Positions 1 to 8,643 of a stretch of 64,000 bases of DNA are shown here, piece by piece. The notes beneath the pieces are model-generated. The model saw nothing but the letters and a program-made list of their open reading frames with translations. It did not search any database and was not told where the DNA came from. The DNA is from Modestobacter sp. VKM Ac-2985 (GTDB taxonomy: Bacteria > Actinomycetota > Actinomycetes > Mycobacteriales > Geodermatophilaceae). Position 1 is the first letter of the stretch. Every line of letters begins with the position of its first letter. The position numbers were made by a program, and so were the translations under genes. The DNA is taken from the NCBI RefSeq assembly GCF_026967925.1, contig NZ_JAPVBI010000001.1, positions 1,449,894 to 1,513,893 of the forward strand, written 5' to 3'.

Positions 1-834
1 CTCCTGGGTGACGCCGAGCTCGGTACGGCCGATCGGCACGTCCTCCGGCGGCAGGAAGGTCAGCCCACCCTCGGGGAACACCCGCTGGCGGGTGCCCTCG
101 TACGTGGTCAGCGTCCGGTCGTAGGTGACGAGCGGCGGCAGGTTCCGCAGCGCGAGCTCCCCGGCGACGGTGGCGGCGCCGATGGGCTGCTGCGGGTACT
201 TCCGGCGCAGGTGGAGGCCGAGCAGGCTGACCACCTTCCGGGTCGTCAGCATGACGCCGGCGTCGCTGCCGGCCGCGACGCCGTACACGGAGTGCCAGGC
301 CTCGAGCTCCTCGAACGGGTCACCGTCGTAGCCGACCGCGTCCCAGGCGACCGGGGCAGCGAACTTCTGACTGTCCGGGACGCCGAAGTCGACCGGACGC
401 ACGTTGCCGTCCTCCAGCTGGAGGGTGACGACGCCGGTCGACAGGGCCTGGCCGCGCATCTGCTCGAACGTGTTGTCCACGGCGAGCGCGACGCGGCGGG
501 CGGCGACGGCCACCGAGGGCGCCAGGTCCACGCTGACGCCGGCGAGCCGGCGGGCGCGGGTCAGGTCGTCCTCGGTCAGGTACTCGATCGGGGTGACCGC
601 GGGCAGGTCACCGCGGACGTCGATCACGCCGGGCCGACGGATCGGGGTGGCCGGCGCGTCGAGCGCACGGACGGGCACCACCTGGTCGAGCCGCTGCGAG
701 CGGCCCAGCCGGTAGGACACGTCCTGCACGTTCACGTTGGGCAGGAAGCGGGCGAGGGTGTTGCGGGCGTCCCGCTGCTCGCGGGCCGCGAGGATGACGG
801 CCTGGAGGTCGGGGACGAGGTCGACGATCTGCAT
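1..834 (-). CDS. Phage major capsid protein, lambda gpE-like (C-terminus outside window)
   Basis: The reading frame is open from an ATG at 834 to the window edge (278 codons) with no stop, so the C-terminus is missing. The start has GGGGAG about 10 nt upstream. The N-terminus begins MQIVDLVPDLQ and continues with a long region resembling the phage capsid E family, including an arginine-rich stretch (SYRLGRSQRLDQ) and a P-x-T-P-I-R block. Its position directly after a small decoration protein and a scaffold matches the lambda-type order gpD-gpE. It would form the icosahedral head shell. Family assignment rests on synteny and partial similarity, so it is good but not certain. Confidence 0.8.
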   Translation of the reverse strand, partial: MQIVDLVPDLQAVILAAREQRDARNTLARFLPNVNVQDVSYRLGRSQRLDQVVPVRALDAPATPIRRPGVIDVRGDLPAVTPIEYLTEDDLTRARRLAGVSVDLAPSVAVAARRVALAVDNTFEQMRGQALSTGVVTLQLEDGNVRPVDFGVPDSQKFAAPVAWDAVGYDGDPFEELEAWHSVYGVAAGSDAGVMLTTRKVVSLLGLHLRRKYPQQPIGAATVAGELALRNLPPLVTYDRTLTTYEGTRQRVFPEGGLTFLPPEDVPIGRTELGVTQE

Positions 835-853
835 GGTGGCTGGTCTCCCCGGC

Positions 854-1219
854 TCAGATGAAGGAGACGGCGGTCAGCGCCGTCTTGAAGGCGGCCGGGG
901 CGGATCCCCCCGGCAGGAGGCGCTCGGTGATGGTCCCGGCGTGGAACACGCCCTCGAGGTACCGGCCGCCGGCCTGCACCTTGAGCTCGTTGATGAGGAA
1001 GCCGTCGGGCGTGGAGTCCGCGGTGGCCGCGGGGGCCCCGAGGCTGGTCGTGTTCACCTTGGCGATCGGCGTGCCCGAGGGCACGACACCGGTGGGGAAC
1101 GCGGCGAGCATCGCGTCGCCGTCGATCAGGCGGCCGTGGTTCTCGGACTTGAGGAGGTCACGGGCCCAGATGGGCTGGGTGCTGCTGTACGTGTTGCGGG
1201 TGGGCGCGAAGTCGGCCAC
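854..1219 (-). CDS. Head decoration protein, lambda gpD-like
   Basis: The 121 aa protein is similar in length to lambda gpD (about 110 aa). It starts with GTG at 1219 behind a GAGAGG-like ribosome site. The central part (FPTGVVPSGTPIAKV, then GFLINELKV) and the alanine-rich C-terminus (APAAFKTALTAVSFI) fit the HDPD decoration family, whose trimers stabilise expanded capsids. It lies 19 nt before the capsid gene and after the scaffold, the usual place. No catalytic motif is expected. Confidence 0.75.
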   Translation of the reverse strand: MADFAPTRNTYSSTQPIWARDLLKSENHGRLIDGDAMLAAFPTGVVPSGTPIAKVNTTSLGAPAATADSTPDGFLINELKVQAGGRYLEGVFHAGTITERLLPGGSAPAAFKTALTAVSFI

Positions 1220-1277
1220 GGTGCTGCCTCTCTGGTCAGAACGGAATGGGTCGGCGTCGCGCCGGGGTGCTGCGGTA

Positions 1278-2024
1278 CTACTGGCTGGGCTGGCCGTCGT
1301 TCATCAGCGCCAGCTGCGCCTTGACGCGGTCCGCGAGCGAGGCGGCGCCGCCTCCGCCACCGCCGATCAGGGAGCCGTCCGGCGCACGACGCCGGTGGTC
1401 CACGGCCTTGCCCAGGTACGGCTTGCGCCCGAGGAGCTCTCCAAGGGCGGTGTCCACCTTCGCGGTGTCGACGCGCCCCTGGTCGTCGATCAGGGTGGTC
1501 AGGTCCAGCTGGCTGACGGCGTCGCCGGCGTCGTGGAACCGTTCACCGGCCGCGCGGGTCACGGCGTCGCGCACCTTCTGCGCGGCCTCGGTGGCCTCGC
1601 GCTGCTCGTCGCGCTCCCGGTACGGGGCCATCGCGGCCTCGATGCCGAGCCGGATCTGCTCCGCGACGTCCACCTGGTCGCCGGTGGCGGTCTTCGTCGC
1701 GTCCGTCTTCGGGGGGTCCTGCTTGGTGCTGGCCTTCGCCGCGGCCAGCGCCTGCTCTGCGGCGGTGCGGGCCTGCGCGGCCTCGTCGCGGGCGCGCTCG
1801 GCGGAGGAGCGGGCTTCCCGCTCCCGGACGATCGCGGCCTTGCCCGGGTCGCCCAGCGCGTTCCACGCGTCCTCGGGGACGCCGTCCGGCCGCTTGCTGA
1901 TGTCCGGGGCGTCGTCGGCGGCGCCGAGGATCGGCCAGATCGCACGGCCGTTCTTACGGAAGCCGATGGGGCGCAGCGGGTCGCCGGTGCGCGGGTGGGA
2001 GCAGGGGAGGGAACCTGCGGACAT
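1278..2024 (-). CDS. Phage head scaffolding protein
   Basis: The ATG at 2024 is chosen over an upstream in-frame ATG at 2075 because AAGGAG sits 5 nt before it. The 248 aa product has an N-terminal block (PIGFRKNGRAIWPILGA) typical of actinophage scaffolds. A long Ala/Glu/Arg-rich region follows at about residues 60-130, predicted helical coiled coil, and the C-terminus is Gly-rich (a run of seven glycines). Scaffolds guide capsid assembly and are later removed. It sits between the MuF-like gene and the decoration gene, with a hairpin (2091-2109) upstream. Confidence 0.75.
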   Translation of the reverse strand: MSAGSLPCSHPRTGDPLRPIGFRKNGRAIWPILGAADDAPDISKRPDGVPEDAWNALGDPGKAAIVREREARSSAERARDEAAQARTAAEQALAAAKASTKQDPPKTDATKTATGDQVDVAEQIRLGIEAAMAPYRERDEQREATEAAQKVRDAVTRAAGERFHDAGDAVSQLDLTTLIDDQGRVDTAKVDTALGELLGRKPYLGKAVDHRRRAPDGSLIGGGGGGAASLADRVKAQLALMNDGQPSQ

Positions 2025-2090
2025 CGCGTCTCCTTGCTGGGGCCCCGTCGCGGGGCGTGGTGACCAGCCGGCCAACGACCGGCTGGGATC

Positions 2091-2109
2091 GTCCCGGCAC
2101 GGCCGGGAC
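2091..2109. terminator. Perfect 8-bp hairpin between MuF-like and scaffold genes
   Basis: GTCCCGGC and GCCGGGAC form a perfect 8-bp stem around a 3-nt loop (ACG) in the 90-bp gap between two leftward head genes. There is no U-tract. It may attenuate transcription or protect an mRNA end and so adjust the ratio of portal/MuF to scaffold/capsid expression. That role is inferred. Confidence 0.4.
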
Positions 2110-2114
2110 GGAGC

Positions 2115-3044
2115 TCACTGGGTGAAGCCCTGCGCCTTCATGGCAGAGAGGGCTTCGATGCGGCTGCGGGTGGAGGCGAACAGGTCCTCGAGCCCTTGCC
2201 GTGCTTGCCGGTCGCGCGCGGCGGCGGTGGCTGGGAGGTCCATGCCGAGGCGGGCGGCCGTCGCGGCCTCCTTGTCCTGGCGCCGCTGCTCGGAGATCCG
2301 GGCCCGCCACATGTCGCGGGACTCGTTGATCACCTTGTGCAGGTCCTCGCCGGCGGCCAGCCGGTCCCGTTCCCGCCTGGTGAGCCCGCGGACGTCGCCG
2401 CGGTCGAACAGCTCGGTGGGGCTGACGCTCAGCTGCCGCCAGCCCTCCTGCGTCGACGGAACCGCCGAGCAGTCGCACTGGGGGTGCCGTGGGAACCCTG
2501 CGTCGTAGCGGTACCAGCGGCCAGCCAGGATCGCGCACCGGCCGCAGCAGGGAGGGTTGACCATCCGCAGGAAGCCCATGTCCGGGCGGATCGCGATCTC
2601 GGCCTGGGTCGCTTGCCGGGCGGCATCAGCGGTGACCGTCTGCACCAGCGTGTCCAGCCAGCGGCCGCCCACCTCGAGCGCGACCGCAGGGGCAGCACCC
2701 GTTCCGGCCGCGGTCTTGGCGTGCACGACCGCGCCGTACAGCAGCCCGCCGAGGCTCCGGCCGTCTGCGGCGCGGCCGGCGAAGGCCTGCGGCCGCACCT
2801 GTGCTTCCGGCTGGTCTGGCTGCCCCGTCTCCTCGAGCACCGCCGGCACGTACTCCGTGGCCGCCCGGGCGGCGGCGAGCTGGCCGGCCGCTGTCACCGT
2901 GACCAGCCCCGGCGCCACCTCGGACCACGAGCTGTCGAAGTCCGCGCCCATGCCCGCCCAGGCCCGGCGGCTGCTGGCCAGGAGCAGCAGCTGCAGGCGC
3001 TGCAGCCGGAGGTAGAAGGCGCGGGCTGTCTCAGGCGAGGGCAT
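2115..3044 (-). CDS. MuF-like head morphogenesis protein
   Basis: The 309 aa protein overlaps the 3' end of the portal gene by 14 nt, the usual portal-MuF coupling. At about residues 163-190 it carries a cysteine/histidine cluster (CCGRCAILAGRWY then RHPQCDC), the conserved core of actinophage MuF/capsid-maturation proteins. The rest is helical and Ala/Arg-rich. Such proteins are minor head components bound to the portal, and in some phages they carry fused toxin or protease domains. None is visible here, so this is the short form. Confidence 0.8.
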   Translation of the reverse strand: MPSPETARAFYLRLQRLQLLLLASSRRAWAGMGADFDSSWSEVAPGLVTVTAAGQLAAARAATEYVPAVLEETGQPDQPEAQVRPQAFAGRAADGRSLGGLLYGAVVHAKTAAGTGAAPAVALEVGGRWLDTLVQTVTADAARQATQAEIAIRPDMGFLRMVNPPCCGRCAILAGRWYRYDAGFPRHPQCDCSAVPSTQEGWRQLSVSPTELFDRGDVRGLTRRERDRLAAGEDLHKVINESRDMWRARISEQRRQDKEAATAARLGMDLPATAAARDRQARQGLEDLFASTRSRIEALSAMKAQGFTQ

Positions 3045-4500
3045 CGGTGGCGGGCACCGGGCTGGTCGCGTTCAGCAGCTTGTCGGCCATCCGGTCCAGT
3101 GCCGGGTCACCGGCCGCGGCTGCTGCGGCCTTGACCGCGGTGCCCTCCTCGATCGCCCGCTGCGCCTCCTCGGGGCTCCAGCCGAGGATCTTCTCGGCTG
3201 CGAATCGTGGACCGACGCCCTGCGCGACGACCTTCTGGAAGGAGTCGGTGGCCTGCGCCTCGACGCGGGTCTCCGGGTCGGCCCAGCGCGGGCGTACCCG
3301 CGCCGTGGAGGACGGGTCCTCGATCATCAGTATGTAGCGCATCACCCGCCGCCAGGACTGGTTGAACGCCCCATCCCGGCCCATCGACAGCACGCGGCGC
3401 ACCATCGGGGCCTCGTCGGTCTTCAGCAGCTCGGCGGACATGTGCGACTTCAGGTCCAGGCTGTAGTACGTCGAGGCGATCGATGTCTGCGCCCGGATCC
3501 GCGCCGAGGCGTGATCGGCCCAGGTGACGAAGGAGTCCAGCACCGCCGGGGTGAGCTGCCCGAACTTCGCGTCGGGGTTGGTGTCGGCCCAGAAGTGGTC
3601 CGCCCGCGGCTTGAAGCTGATCATCGGCTTCCCGTCGGCGCCGAGCAGCGGCTTCGTCTTGTCGTTCGGGTCCCGGGGAACGGTGATGCCGGTGGCGTAG
3701 CGGATCGGGACGGCACCGAAGTGGCCGGCGAAGACCATCAGGCCCTCGATCAGGTCCGCCAGGTCCACGAAGGTCGTGATCGGCTCGATCTCGCTGATCG
3801 GCTCGGCCAGCAGCCGGGGGCGGGACGCGAACTCGGCGACCGGCACACCGACCAGCCGCGTCTCGGTCACCCCGTTGTTGGGCCGGTTCGTCGCGATCAC
3901 CCAGCGGGACTGGACGTCGGAGCCGTCCGGGTCGCGGACGACGTCCCGGCCCTCGACCAGGTCGATGTCGACGCCGTCCAGCCGCAGCAGGCCGATCTGC
4001 TTGCCGGTCCACTCGTCGACGCCGATCTTCAGCGAGGCATCGACGTCGTAGGGCGGCGCAGCCTGCCGGTGCACCGCCATCTGCTCCGGGGACTCGATGC
4101 CCACGATCGCCCGGGCGCCGTCGGTCGAGCGGTGCAGCGACGCGAACGACCGGGCCTTGATCAGCGCCTCCCGCGTCGCCTCGCGGTGCATGACGTCGAG
4201 GTCGTTGTCCTCCCACGCCGCCTCGATGCGCCGAGCGACCTGCGGGTCGTCGGAGGTGCCGCCGAGCACGGTCATCCGCTCGGCCAGCGCGTCGATGCCG
4301 ATCGCCGCGATGCCGGTCTGCGGAGGCCGCAGCGAGGGCAACACCTGGTCGACCGCGGTCCCGTAGACCTCGCGGTACTCGTTGGCGATGAACGGCAGCA
4401 CGTACTCGTTGCGGTACCGGGCCTCGTAGGGCTTCGCGTAGCGCCGCTGCTCTTCGATCTTCGCCAGGAGGCGGAGCGTCCACTGCATGGGGGTGGGCAC
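3031..4500 (-). CDS. Phage portal protein, SPP1 gp6-like
   Basis: GTG at 4500 is preferred because AGAAGGAGG ends 6 nt before it. An alternative GTG at 4506 would overlap the ribosome site. The 489 aa product begins with QWTLRLLAKIEEQR and a YRNEYVLPF-type segment, and later has the portal-family stretch PITTFVDLADLIEGLMVFAGHF near the middle. Twelve copies form the DNA channel at the head vertex and dock the terminase. It lies between large terminase and MuF-like genes, 18 nt after the former. Confidence 0.88.
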   Translation of the reverse strand: MPTPMQWTLRLLAKIEEQRRYAKPYEARYRNEYVLPFIANEYREVYGTAVDQVLPSLRPPQTGIAAIGIDALAERMTVLGGTSDDPQVARRIEAAWEDNDLDVMHREATREALIKARSFASLHRSTDGARAIVGIESPEQMAVHRQAAPPYDVDASLKIGVDEWTGKQIGLLRLDGVDIDLVEGRDVVRDPDGSDVQSRWVIATNRPNNGVTETRLVGVPVAEFASRPRLLAEPISEIEPITTFVDLADLIEGLMVFAGHFGAVPIRYATGITVPRDPNDKTKPLLGADGKPMISFKPRADHFWADTNPDAKFGQLTPAVLDSFVTWADHASARIRAQTSIASTYYSLDLKSHMSAELLKTDEAPMVRRVLSMGRDGAFNQSWRRVMRYILMIEDPSSTARVRPRWADPETRVEAQATDSFQKVVAQGVGPRFAAEKILGWSPEEAQRAIEEGTAVKAAAAAAGDPALDRMADKLLNATSPVPATDALA

Positions 4501-4518
4501 TCGCACCTCCTTCTCGGG

Positions 4519-6252
4519 TCAGATCCCGAACGCGATGTGGTCCGGCTCGTCTTCTTCAGCGACCTCGGCGTCCATGAACTCCTTCAGCGCGGTCACTGCC
4601 GCTGAGACGCCGTCGATCTTCTCGGCCGAGCGGTTCTTGTCCGGCTTCACGTTGCCGGCCGGGTCCATGCTCACGGCCAGGTTGTCGACCATCCAGCGCA
4701 TCACCGGGTCACCGCCGTGCGTGTACCGCTGGGTGAGGACGAGTCGCTGCCATTCCTTCATGGGCGCCGACATCGCCGCGAAGCCCTGCCCGACGGGCAC
4801 GCAGGTGATGCCCTCGTCGCCGAGCTTGGTGACCAGCGAGTTCGCGCCCCACCGGTCGTAGCCGATGGTGCGCACGTCGAAGACGCTGGCGTCCTTCTTC
4901 ACCTGCTCGAAGATGTAGTCCAGGTCGATGACGTTGCCCGGGGTCAGCTGCAGCCGGCCCTCGCGCACCCACACCGCTGCGGCGCCGGCCGTCCGCTTGT
5001 TCATGTCGTCGATGCGCGCCTCGGGCAGCCAGAACCGCCACAGCAGCTCGTGCTGGTCGTTCTCGCCGGGGAAGTCCCAGCACAGCGCGGTGACGTCGTT
5101 GACGCTGGCCAGGTCCAGACCGCCGTGGCAGGCCCGGCCCTTCAGCTTCAGCTCATCGACCATCCCCGCCGAGGCGTCCCAGTCCTCCAGCCGGAGGTAC
5201 TTGGTCTCCTGCTTCGTGCGGATCCCCAGGTGCAGGCGCAGGAACTTCGCCAGCTCGGCGGGGGAGTCCTTGGCCTTCGCCGCCTCCTTGGCCAGGTAGG
5301 AGCGGGTGGGCGAGATCCCGAAGCCGGGGTTGGCCTTGCGCCAGGTCTCCTCGACGAACGGGTCGTCGTCCTTGGCCGCCGCCCAGATGACCCCGTAGGT
5401 CGTCGGGTCGGTCAGCGCCTGGCGGGCGAGCTGCTCGATCCGCGTCCGCTTGCGGGCGTAGATCGTGTTCGGCTTGCCGTCGTCCGCCGTGGTGATGGTC
5501 GCCACGAGCGGCTGGTCACGGGATCCGGTGCCGGTCTCCAGCGTCTCGACCAGGTCGGCGGACTTGTGGACGTGCAGCTCGTCGATGACGGCGCAGTGGA
5601 TGTTCGCGCCGTGCTGGGCGTCGGCGACCGAGGAGATCGCCTGGAAGTACGACGCCGACCGGGGGTGCACGATCCGCTTCGAGTAGGCCTTCAGGTGCCC
5701 CTTGAGCGCGGGCGCCTTGTCGCACATCGCCTTGATCGGGGCGAAGACGAAGCCGGCCTGCTCTGCGGTGGTCGCCGCGGCGATGACCTCGGCGCCGTGC
5801 TCGCCGTCGGCCGCGGTCATGTAGATCGCGATCCCGCCGAGCGTGGTCGACTTCCCGTTCTTGCGCGGGATGTCGACGTAGAGCTCGCGGATGACCCGCA
5901 CCCAGCGGCTGACGTCCTCGTCGAACCGGACCCAGCCGAACACCGGGGCCAGGACGTAGGCGACCTGCCACGGGTCCGGCTGCAGCGGCGTCCCGGCCCA
6001 CTTGCCCTTGGTGTGCCGCAGCAGGCCGAAGCTCTTCAGTACCTTGTCGACCCGGTCAGGGTCGAAGCGGGCGCCCGGGCACGTCTGGCCGGGCTCTGGG
6101 GTCTTGATGGCCGGCGGGCAGTCCGGCAGCGGGATGCCGCGGGAGACCAGATACCAGGCGACCTCGGGGCTCAGCTTGAGCCGCTCGAGCTCCTCGGCGG
6201 AGGGCAGCTCCAGCTCGTCAGCCGGAGAAGGGGTTGCTCTCCTCCGCGCCAT
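4519..6252 (-). CDS. terL: Terminase large subunit, HK97/Terminase_1 type
   Basis: The ATP-driven DNA packaging motor and genome-cutting nuclease, 577 aa from ATG at 6252 (AAGGTG upstream, 35 nt overlap with the small-terminase gene). Walker A is PRKNGKST near residue 129 and Walker B is AVIDE near residue 221, so the ATPase is intact. The RNase H-fold nuclease shows acidic residues in HGGLDLAS (about 380), in the GYDRWG block (about 466) and in EKIDG (about 547). An upstream ATG at 6351 would make a 610 aa form, but its extra residues are low-complexity and lie in the small-terminase frame overlap. All catalytic elements look present, so the phage could be functional. Confidence 0.95.
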   Translation of the reverse strand: MARRRATPSPADELELPSAEELERLKLSPEVAWYLVSRGIPLPDCPPAIKTPEPGQTCPGARFDPDRVDKVLKSFGLLRHTKGKWAGTPLQPDPWQVAYVLAPVFGWVRFDEDVSRWVRVIRELYVDIPRKNGKSTTLGGIAIYMTAADGEHGAEVIAAATTAEQAGFVFAPIKAMCDKAPALKGHLKAYSKRIVHPRSASYFQAISSVADAQHGANIHCAVIDELHVHKSADLVETLETGTGSRDQPLVATITTADDGKPNTIYARKRTRIEQLARQALTDPTTYGVIWAAAKDDDPFVEETWRKANPGFGISPTRSYLAKEAAKAKDSPAELAKFLRLHLGIRTKQETKYLRLEDWDASAGMVDELKLKGRACHGGLDLASVNDVTALCWDFPGENDQHELLWRFWLPEARIDDMNKRTAGAAAVWVREGRLQLTPGNVIDLDYIFEQVKKDASVFDVRTIGYDRWGANSLVTKLGDEGITCVPVGQGFAAMSAPMKEWQRLVLTQRYTHGGDPVMRWMVDNLAVSMDPAGNVKPDKNRSAEKIDGVSAAVTALKEFMDAEVAEEDEPDHIAFGI

Positions 6253-6676
6253 CGTCGGACACCTTCCCGAGCGCGAGCTCAGCGGACGGCGACAGGCCGA
6301 ACTGGTTGGCGAACGCGCGGAGCTCCCGGCCGGCGTTGCGGGCGATGCCAACGGCCGGGTGGGGGAGGGTGCCCTGCTTCGCGTCGATGGTCAGGCCCTC
6401 GCGCTGGACGACGCGGGTGGCTTCCACGAACGTCGACCAGGTCTCGCAGTAGGCGGACAGGACCGCCCGGTCCTCCTCCTTCAGCAGATCCAGCCGCTGG
6501 AGGCCGGGCACGACCCGGCGCCACTCGGCCTTCGCCTCCCGGGACAGCCAGGTCGGCGGCTTGGGCGCGATCCGGCGGAACGGTGGCGGGGTCTTGACCT
6601 TCCGGCCGCCGGAGTCGACGCCTTCGCCACGTCCGTGGAGCAGCTGCAGGGGGGCTGGCGTGGGCGGACGAGCCAT
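6218..6676 (-). CDS. terS: Terminase small subunit, P27 family
   Basis: The 152 aa protein starts at ATG 6676 with GGGGGT upstream. The core matches the P27 family: PPTWLSREAKAEWRRVVPGL, then LLKEEDRAVLSAYCETW, then HPAVGIARNAGRELRAFAN. Small terminase binds the packaging site and recruits the large subunit. The gene lies immediately next to the repeat-containing noncoding segment 6677-6855, which is where its binding site would be expected. Confidence 0.9.
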   Translation of the reverse strand: MARPPTPAPLQLLHGRGEGVDSGGRKVKTPPPFRRIAPKPPTWLSREAKAEWRRVVPGLQRLDLLKEEDRAVLSAYCETWSTFVEATRVVQREGLTIDAKQGTLPHPAVGIARNAGRELRAFANQFGLSPSAELALGKVSDDGAEESNPFSG

Positions 6677-6855
6677 CACGCACCCCCGCTCGCCGCACCC
6701 CGGCGCGGGGCGTTTATGCAGGTCCGATGCATGGACATGCAGGACCCCCCATCACAGTTCTGAGATGGTGTGCGCGCTCCTCCTGGCGGTCTCATGTTGA
6801 TCATGAGGGGGGCGGGGGGTCCCCCCACCCTGCATAACCATGCAGGATCTATGCA
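6677..6855. other. Repeat-rich noncoding segment, candidate packaging (cos) region
   Basis: No gene is seen in these 179 bp between the HNH endonuclease and small-terminase genes. Two direct copies of ATGCAGGNNNNATGCAT lie at 6716-6732 and 6840-6856, with an extra ATGCAGGAC at 6737-6745. Between them are an inverted repeat CTCATG/CATGAG and a G6-T-C6 palindrome near 6814-6826. Iterated sites beside HNH and terminase genes are typical of cohesive-end sites in HK97-type phages, where the HNH protein assists cleavage. The cut position cannot be told from the sequence. Confidence 0.55.
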
Positions 6856-7209
6856 TCACCGGCGGTTCCATCCACCCGGCTGGCGACGGGCCGTCTGCGG
6901 TCGATCGCACCGCTCGCACAGCCCGCGGCCGTGCACCGGGTCGTCCGGATCCAGCCCCGCGGCCACCAGCTCGCGGCGACCCAGCGGGTGATGGTCAGCG
7001 ACCGTCGCCGGCCGGACGTGGCAGAGCACGCAGATCGGGTCGCGCTCGAGTACGCCGGGCCGGAAGCGGGAGCGGTGCGTGGCGGTGTAGCCGCGCTGCG
7101 CTGCAGTACCGCGTCCCCGGTCGCCAGCTCGGCGACAGGCCGCGCACATCCCGATGCCGGGGTGCAGGCGCTTGCAGCTTGAGCAGCGGGTGGCGGGCCT
7201 CGTGGCCAT
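6856..7209 (-). CDS. HNH endonuclease
   Basis: The 117 aa protein has paired zinc-type cysteines (CSSC, CAAC, CVLC) followed by VADHHPLGRRELVAAGLDP and GRGLCERC, the His/Asn-His core of phage HNH nucleases. Such enzymes encoded next to the terminase are known to be required with TerL for genome maturation in cos phages. The ATG overlaps the preceding stop by 1 nt (TGATG), so it is translationally coupled. Its stop codon lies inside the last ATGCAT repeat of the candidate packaging site. Confidence 0.9.
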   Translation of the reverse strand: MATRPATRCSSCKRLHPGIGMCAACRRAGDRGRGTAAQRGYTATHRSRFRPGVLERDPICVLCHVRPATVADHHPLGRRELVAAGLDPDDPVHGRGLCERCDRPQTARRQPGGWNRR

Positions 7210-7634
7210 CAGCAGGGCCGCTCGCGCGAGGGAGCTGGCCGGGGTGCAGAGACACTTCCTCCGCTGGCAGCAGACGATAGCGCGCTAGCACCCGCCCGTC
7301 CACCAGGACGTCGCCGCGCCTGGTAGGCCAGCACATCCGCGACGAGGAGGACGTGGCCGGTGCTCGTGCGGCCGGCCGACGGGATGTCCTTGCCGACCAG
7401 CTGGCGGACGCGTCCCTCGGTCACGGCGAGCAGGAGCGCCGCCTCGGGCACGGTGCACACCCGCTCGCCGGTGTCGACGCCGCACACCCACGCCTCACCC
7501 ACCCGGCGGGCCGCGCTGTCGAACAGCTCGGCCTGCTGCGGGTTCGCCTTGACCAGGGCGTCGCGGTAGGTCCGGGCGACGGCGCGCGCACGGTCGAGCG
7601 GGGTCGCGTTCGGATCGGGCCAGGCCGCGGTCAT
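7209..7634 (-). CDS. HTH DNA-binding protein
   Basis: ATG at 7634 has AAGGAGG upstream and overlaps the preceding stop by 4 nt (ATGA). A longer upstream frame is just antisense shadow. The 141 aa protein has a helix-turn-helix-like segment around residues 58-80 (VPEAALLLAVTEGRVRQLV) followed by a wing-like stretch (GRTSTGHVLLVADVLAYQARR), as in MerR/excisionase-type domains, then a disordered Ser/Ala/Pro tail. Target and role are unknown. Confidence 0.7.
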   Translation of the reverse strand: MTAAWPDPNATPLDRARAVARTYRDALVKANPQQAELFDSAARRVGEAWVCGVDTGERVCTVPEAALLLAVTEGRVRQLVGKDIPSAGRTSTGHVLLVADVLAYQARRRPGGRAGASALSSAASGGSVSAPRPAPSRERPC

Positions 7635-7888
7635 CGCTCCTCCTTCGCAGCTGCTCCGAAGCCGAAGCCGCGCACGACGACGGGCTGGTCGTCCTCCCAC
7701 ACGGGGCCGGCGCCGCGCTCGTAGGTTCCGCTCGCCGTGCGGGACAGGTCTGCCTTCTGCGCCGGTGGTGTTGGCGCGTCTTCGGCTCGGGGCTGGAAGA
7801 CGTTGACGTCGAGGTAGAGACCTCGGCTGCCGAGGTGGAACTCGACGTCGACCAGGTCGATGCCGCGCAGGTGGAGGTTGAGCCTCAC
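7631..7888 (-). CDS. Small phage protein of unknown function
   Basis: An 85 aa product starts at GTG 7888, overlapping the upstream stop by 4 nt (GTGA), and its own stop overlaps the next ATG (ATGA). The N-terminal 30 residues look like a compact beta-rich domain (NLHLRGIDLVDVEFHLG, then LYLDVNVF). The rest is polar and probably flexible. It is part of a larger open frame whose upstream portion is shadow. No family recognised. Confidence 0.65.
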   Translation of the reverse strand: MRLNLHLRGIDLVDVEFHLGSRGLYLDVNVFQPRAEDAPTPPAQKADLSRTASGTYERGAGPVWEDDQPVVVRGFGFGAAAKEER

Positions 7889-8643
7889 GCCGCACCGATC
7901 CAGGCGTGCACGAACAGCTCGTAGGTCTCCAGTGTCCAGCTCTTGCCGCAGTTGCTGCAGCGCACCTTGTCGTCGCCGTCGCGGCGCTCGAGCACGCCGG
8001 GCACGTCGCAGGCCGGGCAGGGCTCGGGCGGTCGGTGGGTGAGCTCGGTCAGCCCGAGGTTGCGGCGGGCCGCGCGCTTCCAGGTGAGGAGGACGTCGGC
8101 GGCTTCCCATCCGGACTGGGTGATCGACTCGGTGCGGGTGACGTTCAGGTCGACCGGGGCGTGGACGGTCCAGACGGTCAGGTAGCGGAGCAGCAGCTGG
8201 CAGCTGTCTGCGATCTGGGCACCTTCGGGCTGGCTCGTCCTGTCCGGCCCGGGGCGGCCGGCGGTGTGGATGACCTCGTCGGCCCAGGTGGTGGCCAGCC
8301 AGTGCAGCTGGTCGGTGAGGTCGAGCTTCGAGGCGTTGAGCGGCAGCGGGCTGCCCTTGGACTTGGTCACCTGCTCGGACGGTGCGGTGCTGCCCGCGTC
8401 GCCGAGGCCGAGGCGCAGCCGTACGTACAGCTCCGGGGCGTCGCCGAGCGCCTGTCGGACGGCGTCGGTGCACGGGTCGCAGAGGGGCCGGCTGCTCGGT
8501 GCACCGACGCGGCCGGTGTCGACTCGCTCGGCGGCCAGGCACTGCGCACCGCGGCGGCACCGCTCCTCGTCGGTCGCGATGACCGGGGAGGACGAGTGCT
8601 CGATGGTGTCCACGGGTGGGGTTCTCCTCGGTGGGCTGGTCAT
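7885..8643 (-). CDS. Phage protein with C-terminal zinc ribbon
   Basis: The 252 aa protein has an N-terminal cysteine cluster (CRRGAQC, then LCDPC, about residues 29-58), a helical middle (LTDQLHWLATTWADEV) and a C-terminal zinc ribbon (CPACDVP then CSNCGKSW, about residues 213-235). This layout occurs in actinophage early regions, where it is annotated as hypothetical or DNA-binding. Nucleic-acid binding is inferred from the zinc motifs. Start and stop overlap both neighbours by 4 nt. Confidence 0.8.
   Translation of the reverse strand: MTSPPRRTPPVDTIEHSSSPVIATDEERCRRGAQCLAAERVDTGRVGAPSSRPLCDPCTDAVRQALGDAPELYVRLRLGLGDAGSTAPSEQVTKSKGSPLPLNASKLDLTDQLHWLATTWADEVIHTAGRPGPDRTSQPEGAQIADSCQLLLRYLTVWTVHAPVDLNVTRTESITQSGWEAADVLLTWKRAARRNLGLTELTHRPPEPCPACDVPGVLERRDGDDKVRCSNCGKSWTLETYELFVHAWIGAA

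Noticed and set aside
4717..6597. Long rightward open frame opposite terminase
   Set aside because: It is an antisense shadow caused by the high GC content; the leftward terminase has full motifs.
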